Positions 22,329 through 32,544 are shown, counted from the first letter of the stretch. The stretch is 64,000 nucleotides of DNA from Dryocosmus kuriphilus (GCA_038277395.1 CM076189.1:114870252-114934251); one strand, 5' to 3'. Notes: generated by a model from the sequence alone, not told the origin. Program-made: numbers and translations.

Positions 22329-22822
22329 TAATTCTAAAAAATTTAATACAAAGAATGAATGAAATTTCTAGAGTAATTAAACATTGAAGTTTTACAAAAG
22401 ATGTTGAGAATAATATTTACCAATAGCGTAATAAGTTTGAAGGTTATAATACGAGTCATCAAAGGTGGTAAGAGTTTACATGATAACGAATCGTCAGAAT
22501 GAAATTTTTGAAATGTATGGCATATCAGTTCCGAATTGTAAGAATATTGTGAAAAGAATTCTAAAATAAAAGAAAATTAAATCGGAATTTATCAATTATT
22601 GTATATAAGGTTACAAAAAAGAATTAATTATTGTTGATTGATAATTTTGAAGAAATCTAAATTACTCACCATTTTTGATAAGGTTAAGAATTCGTATGTT
22701 TATTGTTGTCAAAAGGCATTTTAATTTTGTAGATTGTTGTTATGACTGTTCCAAAGGAATTTTTTATGAAAACGAAAAAACACACTGTGATGTAAAAGTG
22801 CCATGATAATTAAATAAATAAT

Positions 22823-22868
22823 GAATTGCTCGTTGGAACAGGCATGTTTTTGTTCCAACGGACAATTC
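22823..22868. repeat. 18-bp stem-loop in pseudo-LTR, copy 1
   Basis: GAATTGCTCGTTGGAACA faces TGTTCCAACGGACAATTC across a 10-nt loop, with two mismatched positions. The same hairpin is conserved at 26222-26267. Confidence 0.85.
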
Positions 22869-23089
22869 AGAACTGATACTCCAAATTCTAACAGCTGAGA
22901 TCAAAGTACATGAAACAGTAACGTAGTCGTAAAAATTTATGTGAGGTTATAACGACGGAGAATAATTTTTGTATAATTCTAAATTTTGTGTAGGATTGGA
23001 ATAGAAGATGAAGCAAAATTAACATATTTAAATAATTGATGAATTTATCTAAATAAAAACTGTAAAAAATCTTTTTCTAATTTTAAGCA

Positions 23090-23658
23090 ATGTATTCTAA
23101 TATCATTTGATAAGAAGGATGGAAATTTTCTAAATCTGTAATTTTGTTTAAGCAATTTTGTTCGAATTTTGTTATATATACCACTTCTGCAAAACATCTT
23201 TTATAATAATTCGGTTCTTGATGTAGAATTTCTATGTTGTTCCAATTTATGTGTGAGTTATTGTTATTGTGTACTTCGCAAATATGTTTTGATATTACGT
23301 TATGATATTTTTTATTTAATTTAATATTATTTTGTGTTCATTGATACGAATTCTTAAGGGACGTTTAGTTTGGCCTATATATACTTTGCCACAATCACAA
23401 ACAATTTTATAAACTACATTGCACCGATCTAAGGTATCTAGAATATCTTTGCCTAAAGTTATAATAAGTTTATCTAGTTTTGTGTCAATTCTAAAAGTAG
23501 TTTTTATGTTATGATTTTTCAGTAATCGTTTTATATTCTGTGAAATTGTTCCATTGAAATTGATACTAATAATACCTTTTTTATCTATTATTGTTTGAGA
23601 ATTGTTATTGTTTTGAATATTGTTATTAGATTTATTGTTAATTTCTCTGATTCTAAGG
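23090..23658 (-). pseudogene. GIY-YIG endonuclease domain of the Penelope-like element, frameshifted
   Basis: Downstream of the RT ORF on the minus strand, and in a different frame, the translation gives an Asn-rich linker, then VVYKIVCDCGKVYIGQTKR and RIRINEH (23428-23338). This is the N-terminal half of the GIY-YIG nuclease, which nicks DNA during Penelope integration. The catalytic arginine in the LRIRINEH helix is present. After EH the frame shifts again; a CFAEVVYI-like segment with the expected glutamate follows at ~23185. The shift from the RT lies at an 11-T run near 23667-23677, so it may be homopolymer slippage, a sequencing error, or real decay. Confidence 0.75.
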
Positions 23659-25554
23659 TTAATATGTTTTTTTTTTTATGAAATGCTCAGGATAGTTGTT
23701 AAAATAAAGTGTTTTTTCTATGAATTTTAAGTTATCTAAATGAAAGGTACTGTCTGATAATAAAATTGCCGAGTCAACAATGTTTTTTATAATACTAATC
23801 TTGTGTTGTAAGGGATGGTTGGAATAAAAGTTTAAAAGACGACCTGAATAGGTATCTTTCAGAAACCAAATAGTAATTAATTTGTTATTTTCGTTTCTAA
23901 TAACTTTAATGTTTAAAAAATTTAAAGAATTATTAGTCTCAATTTCGTGTGTAAATTGGAGACTTGGATGATATGAATTAAAAATTGTTAAAGTTTCATT
24001 AATTTTATTGTTAGGAATAATTATAGATGTGTCGTCTACATAACGAAAATAGGTTTCAATTTTAAAATTTAGTTTTATAAAAATTTCAATCTCAAGGTCT
24101 TCCATTACTATGTTAGCCAGAGTACCAGAGATGGGAGAGCCCATTGGTGTTCCATAGGTTTGTTTATAAAATTCGTTGTTAAATTGAAAATACGTAGAGT
24201 CCATTAAGAACTTTATACAATTCAAAAATTCGTCCATAAGAATATTAGTGTTATTTTTAATTGAGTTCCATCTTTTTTCTAAGCCTTTGATAACTAATTC
24301 AAGAGGAACATTTGTGAACAGTGACGTAACATCTAAGGAAATCATAAAGTCAGAATTGGAAATTTTGTGGTTAATTATTAGATTTTTAAATTCAAAAGCA
24401 TTTTTAATAAAGGATTTTGGTTTAGGAAGCGATTTATCTATGATTTGATTTAGTGCTTTTGCCATATAATAAGTAGGAGAGTTTATGCAAGAGACGACTG
24501 ATCTTAAAGGAAAATTATTTTTGTGTATTTTTGGAAGCCCGTATAATCTGCTAATATTCGTATTACAAGTGATCAATGATTTTCTAGTGATGTTACCTAA
24601 AAAGCCTTTAGTTCTCCAGTTTTTAGTAATTTTGAATGTATCGTTTTGTAATTTTTTAAGAGGATTGTAATTGATGTTTTTGTAAGTGTTGACATCGTTT
24701 AGCATAGTGTTAATTTTATTATTATAATCTGTTTTATTTAAAATAACAGTAATATTGCCTTTATCGGCCCGGGTAATCAGAAGATTTTGGTTATGTTTAA
24801 TGAAAGTTTTCGTATCATTTAAGTTTTTTGCAATAATTTGGTCAACAGTAGAAATTCTTTCTGGATTCTTATTGAAATTATTGACAATAGAAAGAACTTT
24901 GTGTCTGAATTCTTCTTGACATTGATCAGGAATTTTTTCTATATTTGCTTCAAGGTCTATAACAATTTCGTAAATTTCTTTAGGTTTATTTTGTAGTTTA
25001 GCAATACTGAATTTTTCGCCTAATCTTAAAATATCTATTACGTTATCAGGTATTTGATAGTCTGAAAGGTTAAATAGACATGGATCAGAAATATTGAGAT
25101 AAGATTCTTCTAATCTGTGTTTGTTAATCGAAATTTTATCATGGTTTTGACAGGATTTTAAATTGTTAAATTTTTTATTGAATGTATTATGTATTCTATC
25201 ATTAAATATGATTTTTCCGTTATTCTCAAAATGGTTTAGTATGTTGTTTTTTATATTTTCTAACATTTTGTATAATTGTTTTAAGTGATCATGAATGTCT
25301 TTAATTTCAAGTTGTCGAATCTGATTCATGGCTGTTAATAAAATACAATTGTGTTTCTTATTACTATTCGTACTATACCAATGGAGATTCTTAATGTTTT
25401 TTGTACAGTTAATTATATTATTAGGATAAATATCAGAACTCCGACATTCTGACAAAAAATACTTCCTTGATGTTGCCTGTTGTATTTGGAAGTATGTATC
25501 TACAAGTTCTTTTCTTGTTCTAGCAATTTCATCATTCCTGTTAATTTGTTCCAT
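23659..25554 (-). CDS. Penelope-like reverse transcriptase
   Basis: A 631-residue uninterrupted ORF starting at a true ATG. It copies element RNA during target-primed integration. Motifs in order: an N-terminal helical region (to ~residue 240); TRADKGNITVI (~residue 262); YGLPKIHK (~339), characteristic of Penelope-like RTs; SLDVTSLFTNVPL (motif A, ~405); GTPMGSPISG (motif B, ~470); RYVDDTS (motif C, ~505); and LNFLNIKV (motif E, ~545). All catalytic aspartates are present. The ORF ends at FIKKKTY because of a frame change in a T-homopolymer just before the endonuclease domain. Full-length family proteins fuse RT and GIY-YIG, so this is probably one protein with a frame break. Confidence 0.93.
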   Translation of the reverse strand: MEQINRNDEIARTRKELVDTYFQIQQATSRKYFLSECRSSDIYPNNIINCTKNIKNLHWYSTNSNKKHNCILLTAMNQIRQLEIKDIHDHLKQLYKMLENIKNNILNHFENNGKIIFNDRIHNTFNKKFNNLKSCQNHDKISINKHRLEESYLNISDPCLFNLSDYQIPDNVIDILRLGEKFSIAKLQNKPKEIYEIVIDLEANIEKIPDQCQEEFRHKVLSIVNNFNKNPERISTVDQIIAKNLNDTKTFIKHNQNLLITRADKGNITVILNKTDYNNKINTMLNDVNTYKNINYNPLKKLQNDTFKITKNWRTKGFLGNITRKSLITCNTNISRLYGLPKIHKNNFPLRSVVSCINSPTYYMAKALNQIIDKSLPKPKSFIKNAFEFKNLIINHKISNSDFMISLDVTSLFTNVPLELVIKGLEKRWNSIKNNTNILMDEFLNCIKFLMDSTYFQFNNEFYKQTYGTPMGSPISGTLANIVMEDLEIEIFIKLNFKIETYFRYVDDTSIIIPNNKINETLTIFNSYHPSLQFTHEIETNNSLNFLNIKVIRNENNKLITIWFLKDTYSGRLLNFYSNHPLQHKISIIKNIVDSAILLSDSTFHLDNLKFIEKTLYFNNYPEHFIKKKTY

Positions 25555-25658
25555 GTTGATGTTAATAGACTTGATGTCGAAATATAAGTATTAAACAAAA
25601 GCTTTACGTCTAGGATGATGTGATCCAATGGTTGAAATCTTAAAAACGACTTCTTCTA

Positions 25659-25726
25659 GACAGTGGTTTTTCATTACAAAATTTTAAATTTAAAACGTTT
25701 CAAAAGCGTACCGCTTTCCTCATCAG
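25659..25726 (-). ncRNA. Hammerhead-ribozyme-like motif in the pseudo-LTR, copy 2
   Basis: Same core as copy 1: CUGAUGA at 25726-25720, a six-base-pair stem II with loop GUA, GAAAC at about 25700, and a candidate GUC at 25661-25659. Conservation of every core base in both copies is as expected for recent duplicates and so is weak evidence of selection by itself. Confidence 0.6.
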
Positions 25727-26221
25727 TAATTCTAAAAAATTTAATACAAAGAATGAATGAAATTTCTAGAGTAATTAAACATTGAAGTTTTACAAAAGAT
25801 GTTGAGAATAATATTTACCAATAGTGTAATAAGTTTTGAAGATTATAATACGAGTCATCAAAGGTGGTGAGAGGTTACATGATAACGAATCGTCAGAATG
25901 AAATTTTTGAAATGTATGGCATACCAGTTCCGAATTGTAAGAATATTGTGAAAAGAATTCTAAAATAAAAGAAAATTAAAATGGAATTTATCAATTATTG
26001 TATATAAGGTTACAAAAAAGAATGAATTATTGTTGATTGATAATTTTGAAAAAATCTAAATTACTCACCATTTTTGTTTAGGTTAAGAATTTGTATGTTT
26101 ATTGTTGTCAAAAGGCATTTTAATTTTGTAGATTGTTGTTATGACTGTTCCAAAGGAATTTTTTAAAAAAACGAAAGAACACACTGTGATGTAAAAGTGC
26201 CATGGTAATTAAATAAATAAT

Positions 26222-26267
26222 GAATTGCTCGTTGGAACAAGCATGTTTTTGTTCCAACGGACAATTC
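26222..26267. repeat. 18-bp stem-loop in pseudo-LTR, copy 2
   Basis: Second copy of the 22823-22868 hairpin. The stem is identical and the loop differs by one base. Confidence 0.85.
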
Positions 26268-26831
26268 AGAACTGATACTCCAAATTCTCACAGCTGAGAT
26301 CCAAGTACATGAAACAGTAACGTAGTCGTAAAAATTTATGTGAGGTTATAACTCTATTTTTCAATCTGGATGCATAAAATTTCTTAAAACTTGTTTGTAT
26401 TTACAGAGGATTAAGAGGAGGTTGTAGTTAAATAAAATACTCAAAATTTGCATTCAGAAATTACAAGCCTTCGACCATCAGTTATAGAAAACCCTATAAC
26501 TAAAACCAGTCTCTTATATTTCTTCTTTCATAGTAACCAAAATGAGTTACTAAGATTAACTCAGGTGAGCGGAATGAAGAAGAAATACAGATAAATTTTG
26601 AAAATTAGATTTATTTAATTTATTGCAATGTAGTAAATGTAAGGAACCACATATAACATTTTATATGTGACTCTTAAATTATAAGTGCAGGAAATGTTCC
26701 ATACAATAATTAAAATGTTAATTCAACAATTAGAATATGCTGAACCAGCAGTTGTTAAAGATTTTACACCCATCAATAAGAAAATTATCATTCAATAATG
26801 TCAGCCTCTCTTAGTTCATTAATAGTTGCAA

Positions 26832-27050
26832 TTATTTCAAGCGGCTTATTTCTGTTTTTTGGGATTGTAAAAGTGAACGCAAATGATCTACCAATTTACT
26901 AATATCTCCCCAGTAGTGTGAAAATCTTGCTTTTTTAAATTCAGAGGAAAATTCATTTTCAGAAGTACCTTCATCATCATCACCATCTTCATTATTGTTA
27001 CCATAGTCACCAGCATCATTATTGATTGCCATGGATAGTGAATTCTTCTT
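26832..27050 (-). other. Short acidic open frame conserved in both foldback arms
   Basis: The minus strand here encodes an Asp/Asn/Gly-rich stretch, then ENEFSSEFKK and DHLRSLLQSQKTEISRLK before a stop. The right arm has the counterpart on the plus strand (31956-32201) with ENEFSSELKK and FCNPKEQK, so its frame has drifted after the shared part. It may be a fragment of an element-encoded protein. No family recognised. Confidence 0.4.
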
Positions 27051-27183
27051 TTTACATTCTCATCAGAGAAGGTATTAGATTTATGCAAAATTTGACTTTC
27101 GCGGATTTCATGAAATCTCCACGTTTTAAGACCTCCTGAATCCGAAAAAATGGTTTTTACGACCGTGTCTGTCTGTCTGTTGG

Positions 27184-27202
27184 CGTTGTCGTCGTTGTTG
27201 TC

Positions 27203-27240
<38 letters not shown>

Positions 27241-27253
27241 CGTTGTCGTCGTC
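27184..27253. repeat. (GTYGTC)n array, unit 1
   Basis: Alternating GTT and GTC triplets right after GTCTGTCTGTCTGTTGGC. It generates artefact frames (poly-Asp/Asn on minus, Leu/Ser on plus). Confidence 0.9.
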
Positions 27254-28106
27254 TGTTCCCACGATAACTTTCGAAGGACTAATCGGATTGGATTGCGCTT
27301 TGGCACACTACTTTAAGGTCCAAAAAGAAAGGACGAGTTCGTTAACCAGCGGTTTTTGACCAACGGTTATGGTTTTATCCATCAAAAACGGTTTTCACAA
27401 AATCAAAAAATCCATTTTCCGGCTAAACTATCAGAGATACAAAAAAAATGTAAGAAAGTGAAATTGTTCAACTCAAAAAAATCTACAAATTTTGTCTTAA
27501 ACGTTTTTTGATAAAATGAACGGTTTTTGTTTTAATCAAGAAAACGCTATTAAAATTAATAAACTGTGGTTTCCCGCCAAAATATTCAAGATACCAAAAA
27601 ATGGTAAACAACAAAGTTGTTCAATTTAAAAAGATCTACAAATTTTGTTTTAACGATTTTTTCATAAAATGCACGGTTTTTGTTTTAATCGATAAAACGT
27701 TATTAAAAATTAAAAATTTCAAATTTCCCGCCAAACTATGAAGGATACGGAAAAATAATAATAAACAAAGTTGTTCACCTCCAAATTGTCTACAAATTTG
27801 CTCTCTACCATTTTTTTGAGCAGACGCGTATTTTTTTAAGTTATTCGTGAAATATGTTATGAAATATAAAGAAAACCACTTTTCAGCAAAACTATGCCAG
27901 ATATGAGAAAATATTACGAAGCAGAATTGTTCACCTTGGAAAGAGCTACAAAATTTATTTATAAGACTCATCGTTTTACTTTTAAGAATCGAAATCCTCT
28001 ATTGTGAAATTTGGAAAATCACTAAAAAACTTTACCAATTTTTTGTGTTTCGAATTAACTTTTTTTCAAAATTTAACTGTTACGTTTTTCATCAAGAGTT
28101 CATTTT

Positions 28107-28283
28107 TACATTCTCATCAGAGAAGGTATTAGATTTATGCAAAATTTGACTTTCGCGGATTTCATGAAATCTCCACGTTTTAAGACCTCCTGAATCCGAA
28201 AAAATGGTTTTTACGACCGTGTCTGTCTGTCTGTTGGCGTTGTTGTCGTTGTCGTTGTCGTCGTTGTCGTCGTTGTCGTCGTT

Positions 28284-28321
<38 letters not shown>

Positions 28322-29105
28322 CTGTTCCCACGATAACTTTCGAAGGACTAATCGGATGGATTGCGCTTTGGCACATTTCTTTAAGGTCCAAAAAGAAAGG
28401 ACGAGTTCGTTAACCAGCGGTTTTTGACCAACGGTTATGGTTTTATCCATCAAAAACGGTTTTCACAAAATTAAAAAATCCATTTTCCGGCTAAACTATC
28501 AGAGATAAAAAAAAATGTAAGAAAGTAGAATTGTTCATCTTCAAAAAATCTACAAATTTTGTCTTAACCATTTTTTGATAAAATGAACGGTTTTTGATTT
28601 AATCAAGAAAACGCTATTAAAATTAAAAAACTGTAGTTTCCCGCCAAAATATTCAAGCAATAAAAAAATAGTAAAGAACAAAGTTGTTCAATTTAAAAAG
28701 ATCTACAAATTTTGTTTTAACCATTTTTTCATAAAATGCACGGTTTTTGTTTTAATCGATAAAACATTATTAAAAATTAAAGATTTCAAATTCTCCGCCA
28801 AACTATGGAAGATACGAAAAAATAATAATAAAAACAAAAGTTGTTCGCCTCAAAATTCTCTACAAATTTGCTCTCTATCATTTTTTTGATCAGATGCGTA
28901 GTTTTTGAGTTATTCGTGAAATATGTTATAAAATATAAAGAAAACCACTTTTCAGCAAAACTGTGCAAGATATGAGAAAATATTAACAAGCAGAATTGTT
29001 CACCTTGGAAATAGCTACAAAATTTATTTATAAGACTCATCGTTTTACTTTTAAGAATCGAAATCCTGTATTGTAAAAATTTGGAAAATCAAGAAGAGCT
29101 TTACC
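28107..29105 (+). repeat. Second ~1,054-bp tandem unit of the nested element
   Basis: Repeats 27053-28106 from ACATTCTCATCAGAGAAGG onward with small differences, including its own GTCTGTCTGTCTG tract and trinucleotide array. Similarity ends at TTTACCAAT near 29106, after which the palindrome cluster begins. Confidence 0.9.
28239..28322. repeat. (GTYGTC)n array, unit 2
   Basis: Same array in the second unit, about 14 bp longer and with different GTT/GTC order. It is thus independently expanded or contracted. Confidence 0.9.
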
Positions 29106-29136
29106 AATCTATAATGTGTTTTAAAGAAACGTCATT

Positions 29137-29453
29137 GTCGAGCGCGAAGCGCGAGTGTCATGATGAGAATGTATTCCTTAAGGGCGATAGAGCCTTAAGT
29201 AAAATAATTTCTTTTGTAATTTCTAATTTAAAGGTTTATACGATCTATAAACACCGAGCGCGTAGCGCGAGGTGAATAATCTATCGAGCGCGAAGCGTGA
29301 GTGCCGTAAATAACGTATCGAGCGCGAAGCGCGAGTCAAATGTCGAGCGCGAAGCGCGAGTGCCAACAGACGCGCGCCCTAGGCGCGATCATACTTCGCG
29401 CGAAGCGCGGCGCGCGTAGCGCGCGATGAGAATGTGCCCGCGCAGCGGGCAGA
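29137..29453. repeat. Cluster of GCGCGAAGCGCG palindromes
   Basis: CGAGCGCGAAGCGCGAG and variants occur at about 29137, 29254 (GTAGC centre), 29284, 29316 and 29342. Related palindromes follow: GCGCGCCCTAGGCGCGA (29372), CGCGCGAAGCGCG (29397), GCGCGCGTAGCGCGCG (29410) and GCCCGCGCAGCGGGC (29437). All would fold into GC-rich hairpins in otherwise AT-rich sequence. The last is the terminal hairpin of the nested element. Confidence 0.88.
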
Positions 29454-30479
29454 TTTTTCATCTTCATTTTGTGACACCAATTGCCTCCATTCATTGTGCA
29501 TGAGCAAAAAATCTTCTAGAAGCTTCGAGAAAACCAGAGTGGTAAGTTATATACAAGTTCTATTCTGTAGATATGTGCTCAAATAATAACAGTAGAATTT
29601 AGATGTTAATAATTCCTTTACTTTTTTACCTACTTGCATAATCTATCGTTGAAAATAAAACTAATGACTAGATGTTTGAAAAAATGTTAATACTTTTAAA
29701 GATTAACCTAAGTAACCATTAACTAATGCTTAGCATGAATGTCACAAGCATTTTCCACATTTCCATGAGAATTTAAAATGTTTGTTTCATATTGCAACAT
29801 AATGCATTACCCTGATCTAACAGGTCAGGAAATTTTGAACAAGGCGGAAAGCGCATACGTTGAATCGACGTTAAGCAAATGTTGAAACGAAGTGAAACCA
29901 AAATAAAATAAACGTTAAGCCAGCGTTAATTCAACATTGGTTCAAGGATGGTTCAACGTTGGTTCAACGTTGGTTCAGCATTGCCCAGAGTTGATTCGAC
30001 ATTGCACAAAAATTGATTATATATTTGATTTTTCAAGCCTTACCACTTTACGTATACATTATTGATACGTTTCTTGTTTACTTTTTTCCACAAGGTATAC
30101 GTCTGGATGCTTTACTTTGAGAAGTTCCTGTTCATAGAATCCTCCAGCGATAGTTTGCTGTTAATAGTCCTTGTGCCTGTACGCCGCTGGGTTGTTGGAT
30201 ATGACTTGCGCCAAAGTGAATATCTCTCTTGTACAGTTGGGAGGTGTATCCTTTAATTTACCTGCATGATAGTTTACGTCTAGAGTTGATTACATAACGC
30301 TGTATACATAGATAGATGTCGATTGCGCAGGCGCCAAAATATGGTTAATGAAACATAACCTCTAATCTTGTAACAAAAACCGGGTCGAGATATTTTATTA
30401 CGTAGATGGCGCCAGTATAGATGTAAGGTTTCTGCAACTCGGTCGGTAAAACGGGAGAGCTTTCATTCAATTTTTCCTC

Positions 30480-30960
30480 TTCCAACGTTCCCTGAAATTT
30501 CAAAATTACAATTTGTGCAATCAAATCATATTATTCTCCCTGTTCCAACTCGAAAAATGTTCCTTAAAGTTTAAGGATCACAATTTGTGCAATTAAGTCA
30601 CACCACTTTCCCTGTTTCAACTTTAAAAACGTTCCCCAGAAATTTGTTTTCCCCCCTTCCAGCTAATAAGACTGAGGACAATATTTTCCCCCTCTCCAGA
30701 TGATAAAACTGAGGACAATGTTTTCCCACTTTTCAGCTGATAAAACTGAGGAGAATATTTTCCTCCTCTCCAGCACATAAAACTGAGGAGAATATTTTCC
30801 TCCTTTCCAGCTGATAAAACTGAGGAGAATATTTTCCCCCCCTCACCAGCACATAAAACTGAGGAGAATATTTTCCTCCTTTCCAAATAATAGTACAGAG
30901 GACAATATTTTCCCTCTCTCCAGCTGATAAAACTGAGGATAATATTAAATTGTAGTTTTG
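30480..30960. repeat. Central minisatellites of the foldback element
   Basis: First, about three ~65-bp units with ACAATTTGTGCAAT (30480-30650). Then about eight 37-38-bp units of the type CCAGCTGATAAAACTGAGGA + GAATATTTTCCTCCT (30655-30945). Tandem repeats between long inverted arms are typical of foldback elements. The minus-strand frame at 30623-31102 is a translation of these units. Confidence 0.88.
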
Positions 30961-30964
30961 AAGT

Positions 30965-32500
30965 TTCCAGGAAAATTTTAGAGGTGGAGGGGGGAAAATT
31001 GGTATAAAAACTCTCCCTTTTTACCGACTGAGCTGCAAAACCCTTACAGCTATACTGGCACCATCTAAGTAATAATATATGGCGACCCGGGTTTTGTTTC
31101 AAGATTAGAGGTTATATTTCATGTCGCATTATCTTTGCGCCTGCACAATCGACATACTTATATGCATACGGCGTTATGTAATAAACTCTAGACGTAAATT
31201 ATTATGAAGGTGAATTAACTGATACACCTCCCAACTGAATAATGGAGATATTTACTGTGACTCAAGTCATACCCAACAATCCAGCGGCGTACAAGCACAA
31301 GGATTATCAACAGCAAACTATCGCTGGCGGATTCTATGACGAGGAGCTTTTCAAAGTGAAACATCCAGACGTATACTTTGTAGAAAAAGGTATTCAAGAA
31401 ACGTGTTATTAAATTATACGTAAAGTTGTTAGGATTGACAAATCAGATTTGCAATCAATTTTTGTGCAATGTTGAATTAAATCTGTATAATGTTGAACCA
31501 TCCTTGAACCAATGTTGAATTAATGTTGGCTTAACGTTTATTCAACTTTGGATTGACGTCGGTTCAACATTTGTTTAACATCGATTCAACGTATGCGCTT
31601 TCCGCCTTGTTCAGAATTTCCCGACATGTCAGACTTGGGTGCTGTATTATGTTGGAATATGCAGCCACCATTTCAAATTCTAATGGATATGTGGCAAATG
31701 CTTATGATATACACGTTAAGCATTAGTTAATCATTAGTTAGGTTAATATTAAAAGTATAAATATTTTTTCAAATGTCTAATCATTAGTTTTATTGTCAAT
31801 GAAAGATGTTGCAAATAAGTAAAATTTTTTTTTTTAATTATGAACATCTAAATTTTACTGTCATAATTTGAGCAGACGTCTACAAGATGGAACTTGCATA
31901 TAACTTACCTCTCTGGTTTTCTCGAAGCATCTAGAAGGTTTTATGTTCAATCACAATGAATGGAGGCAATTGGAGTCACAAGATGAAGATCAAAAAGAAG
32001 AATTCACTATCCATGATAACCAATAACGATGCTGATGATGATGATAAAAATAATGAAAATGTTGATGATGATGACGAAGGTGCTGCTGAAAATGAGTTTT
32101 CCTCTGAATTAAAGAAGCAAAATTTTCACATTCCTGGGGAGATCGTAATAAACTGTCAGATCATTTGCACTCACTTTTGCAATCCCAAAGAACAGAAATA
32201 AGTAGCTTAAAATAATTGCATCCATTAATGAACTAAGAGAAGCTGACATTATTTAATGTTAATATTCTTATAGATTGGTGTAAAAACTTTAACAACTGCT
32301 CGTTCAATATTTCTAATTGTTGAATTAACATTTGAATTGTTGGATTGAACATTCCCTGCACTTATATCTTAAGAATCACGTATAAAACCTTACATGTAGT
32401 TCTTTACATTTACTATATTGCAATAAAATAAATAGATCTAATTTTCAAAATGTATGCGTATTTCTTCTTCACTCCGCTCACCTTAATTAATTTTAGTTAG
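30965..32500. repeat. Right arm of the foldback element
   Basis: Uninterrupted arm that pairs with 30480-29456 and then 27052-26550. The shared segments include the GGCGCCA/TGGCGCC block near 31060, the TGTTGAATTAATG block near 31510 and the acidic frame at 31956-32201. It acts as reference for the empty site of the nested element at ~31990. Confidence 0.88.
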
Positions 32501-32544
32501 TGCAAGAGAAGATCAGCTCATCTTTTAAAGCAATGTCTTGCATT

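Larger units (their letters stand above)
22228..22953 (-). repeat. Pseudo-LTR (downstream copy)
   Basis: Nearly identical to 25626-26352, with scattered substitutions and a few 1-nt indels. On the element's sense strand it is the 3' copy. It holds the hammerhead-like core and an 18-bp stem-loop. Confidence 0.93.
25626..26352 (-). repeat. Pseudo-LTR (upstream copy)
   Basis: The 5' copy on the element's sense strand. It ends in GTGAGGTTATAAC directly at the putative target duplication. Differences from the other copy are single substitutions and short indels. Confidence 0.93.
22214..26364 (-). mobile_element. Penelope-like retroelement with direct pseudo-LTRs and target duplication
   Basis: The element has two ~726-bp direct repeats (22228-22953 and 25626-26352) around a minus-strand RT ORF followed by a GIY-YIG endonuclease region. 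The outer flanks share TAACTCTATTTTTCAA (22214-22230 with one extra T, and 26349-26364), best read as a ~17-bp target-site duplication. This architecture, including direct pseudo-LTRs, is known for Penelope-like elements. The nearly identical repeats and long open ORF suggest a young insertion. Confidence 0.93.
27053..29455 (+). mobile_element. Nested non-autonomous Helentron (HINE/DINE-1-like) element
   Basis: Begins with ACATTCTCATCA next to a T-run and ends with GATGAGAATGT, then a GCCCGC-GCA-GCGGGC hairpin and AGATTTT. Subterminal inverted repeats, a GTCTGTCTGTCTG tract, internal tandem units and a 3' hairpin before a T-rich target are the known hallmarks of DINE-1/HINE elements. The other foldback arm supplies the empty site: TTCTTCTTTTTGATCTTCAT without the insert. 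The body contains two ~1,054-bp direct units (27053-28106 and 28107-29105). No Rep-helicase is present. Confidence 0.7.
26550..32500. mobile_element. Large foldback element with ~1.5-kb inverted arms
   Basis: The left arm (26550-27052 continued at 29456-30480) is the reverse complement of the right arm (30965-32500) at high similarity. Outer ends read AGGTGAGCGGA.TGAAGAAG on the left and its complement on the right. The centre (30480-30960) holds tandem repeats. The left arm is interrupted by a 2.4-kb nested element. Architecture resembles foldback transposons; no transposase is recognised. Confidence 0.88.

Noticed and set aside
28211..28453. 80-codon minus frame with a poly-Thr run
   Set aside because: Produced by the GTT/GTC trinucleotide array; the other frames of the same array give poly-Asp/Asn or Leu/Ser.
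29137..29453. CRISPR-like array
   Set aside because: The repeats are palindromes at irregular distances without unique spacers of constant length, in a eukaryotic element.
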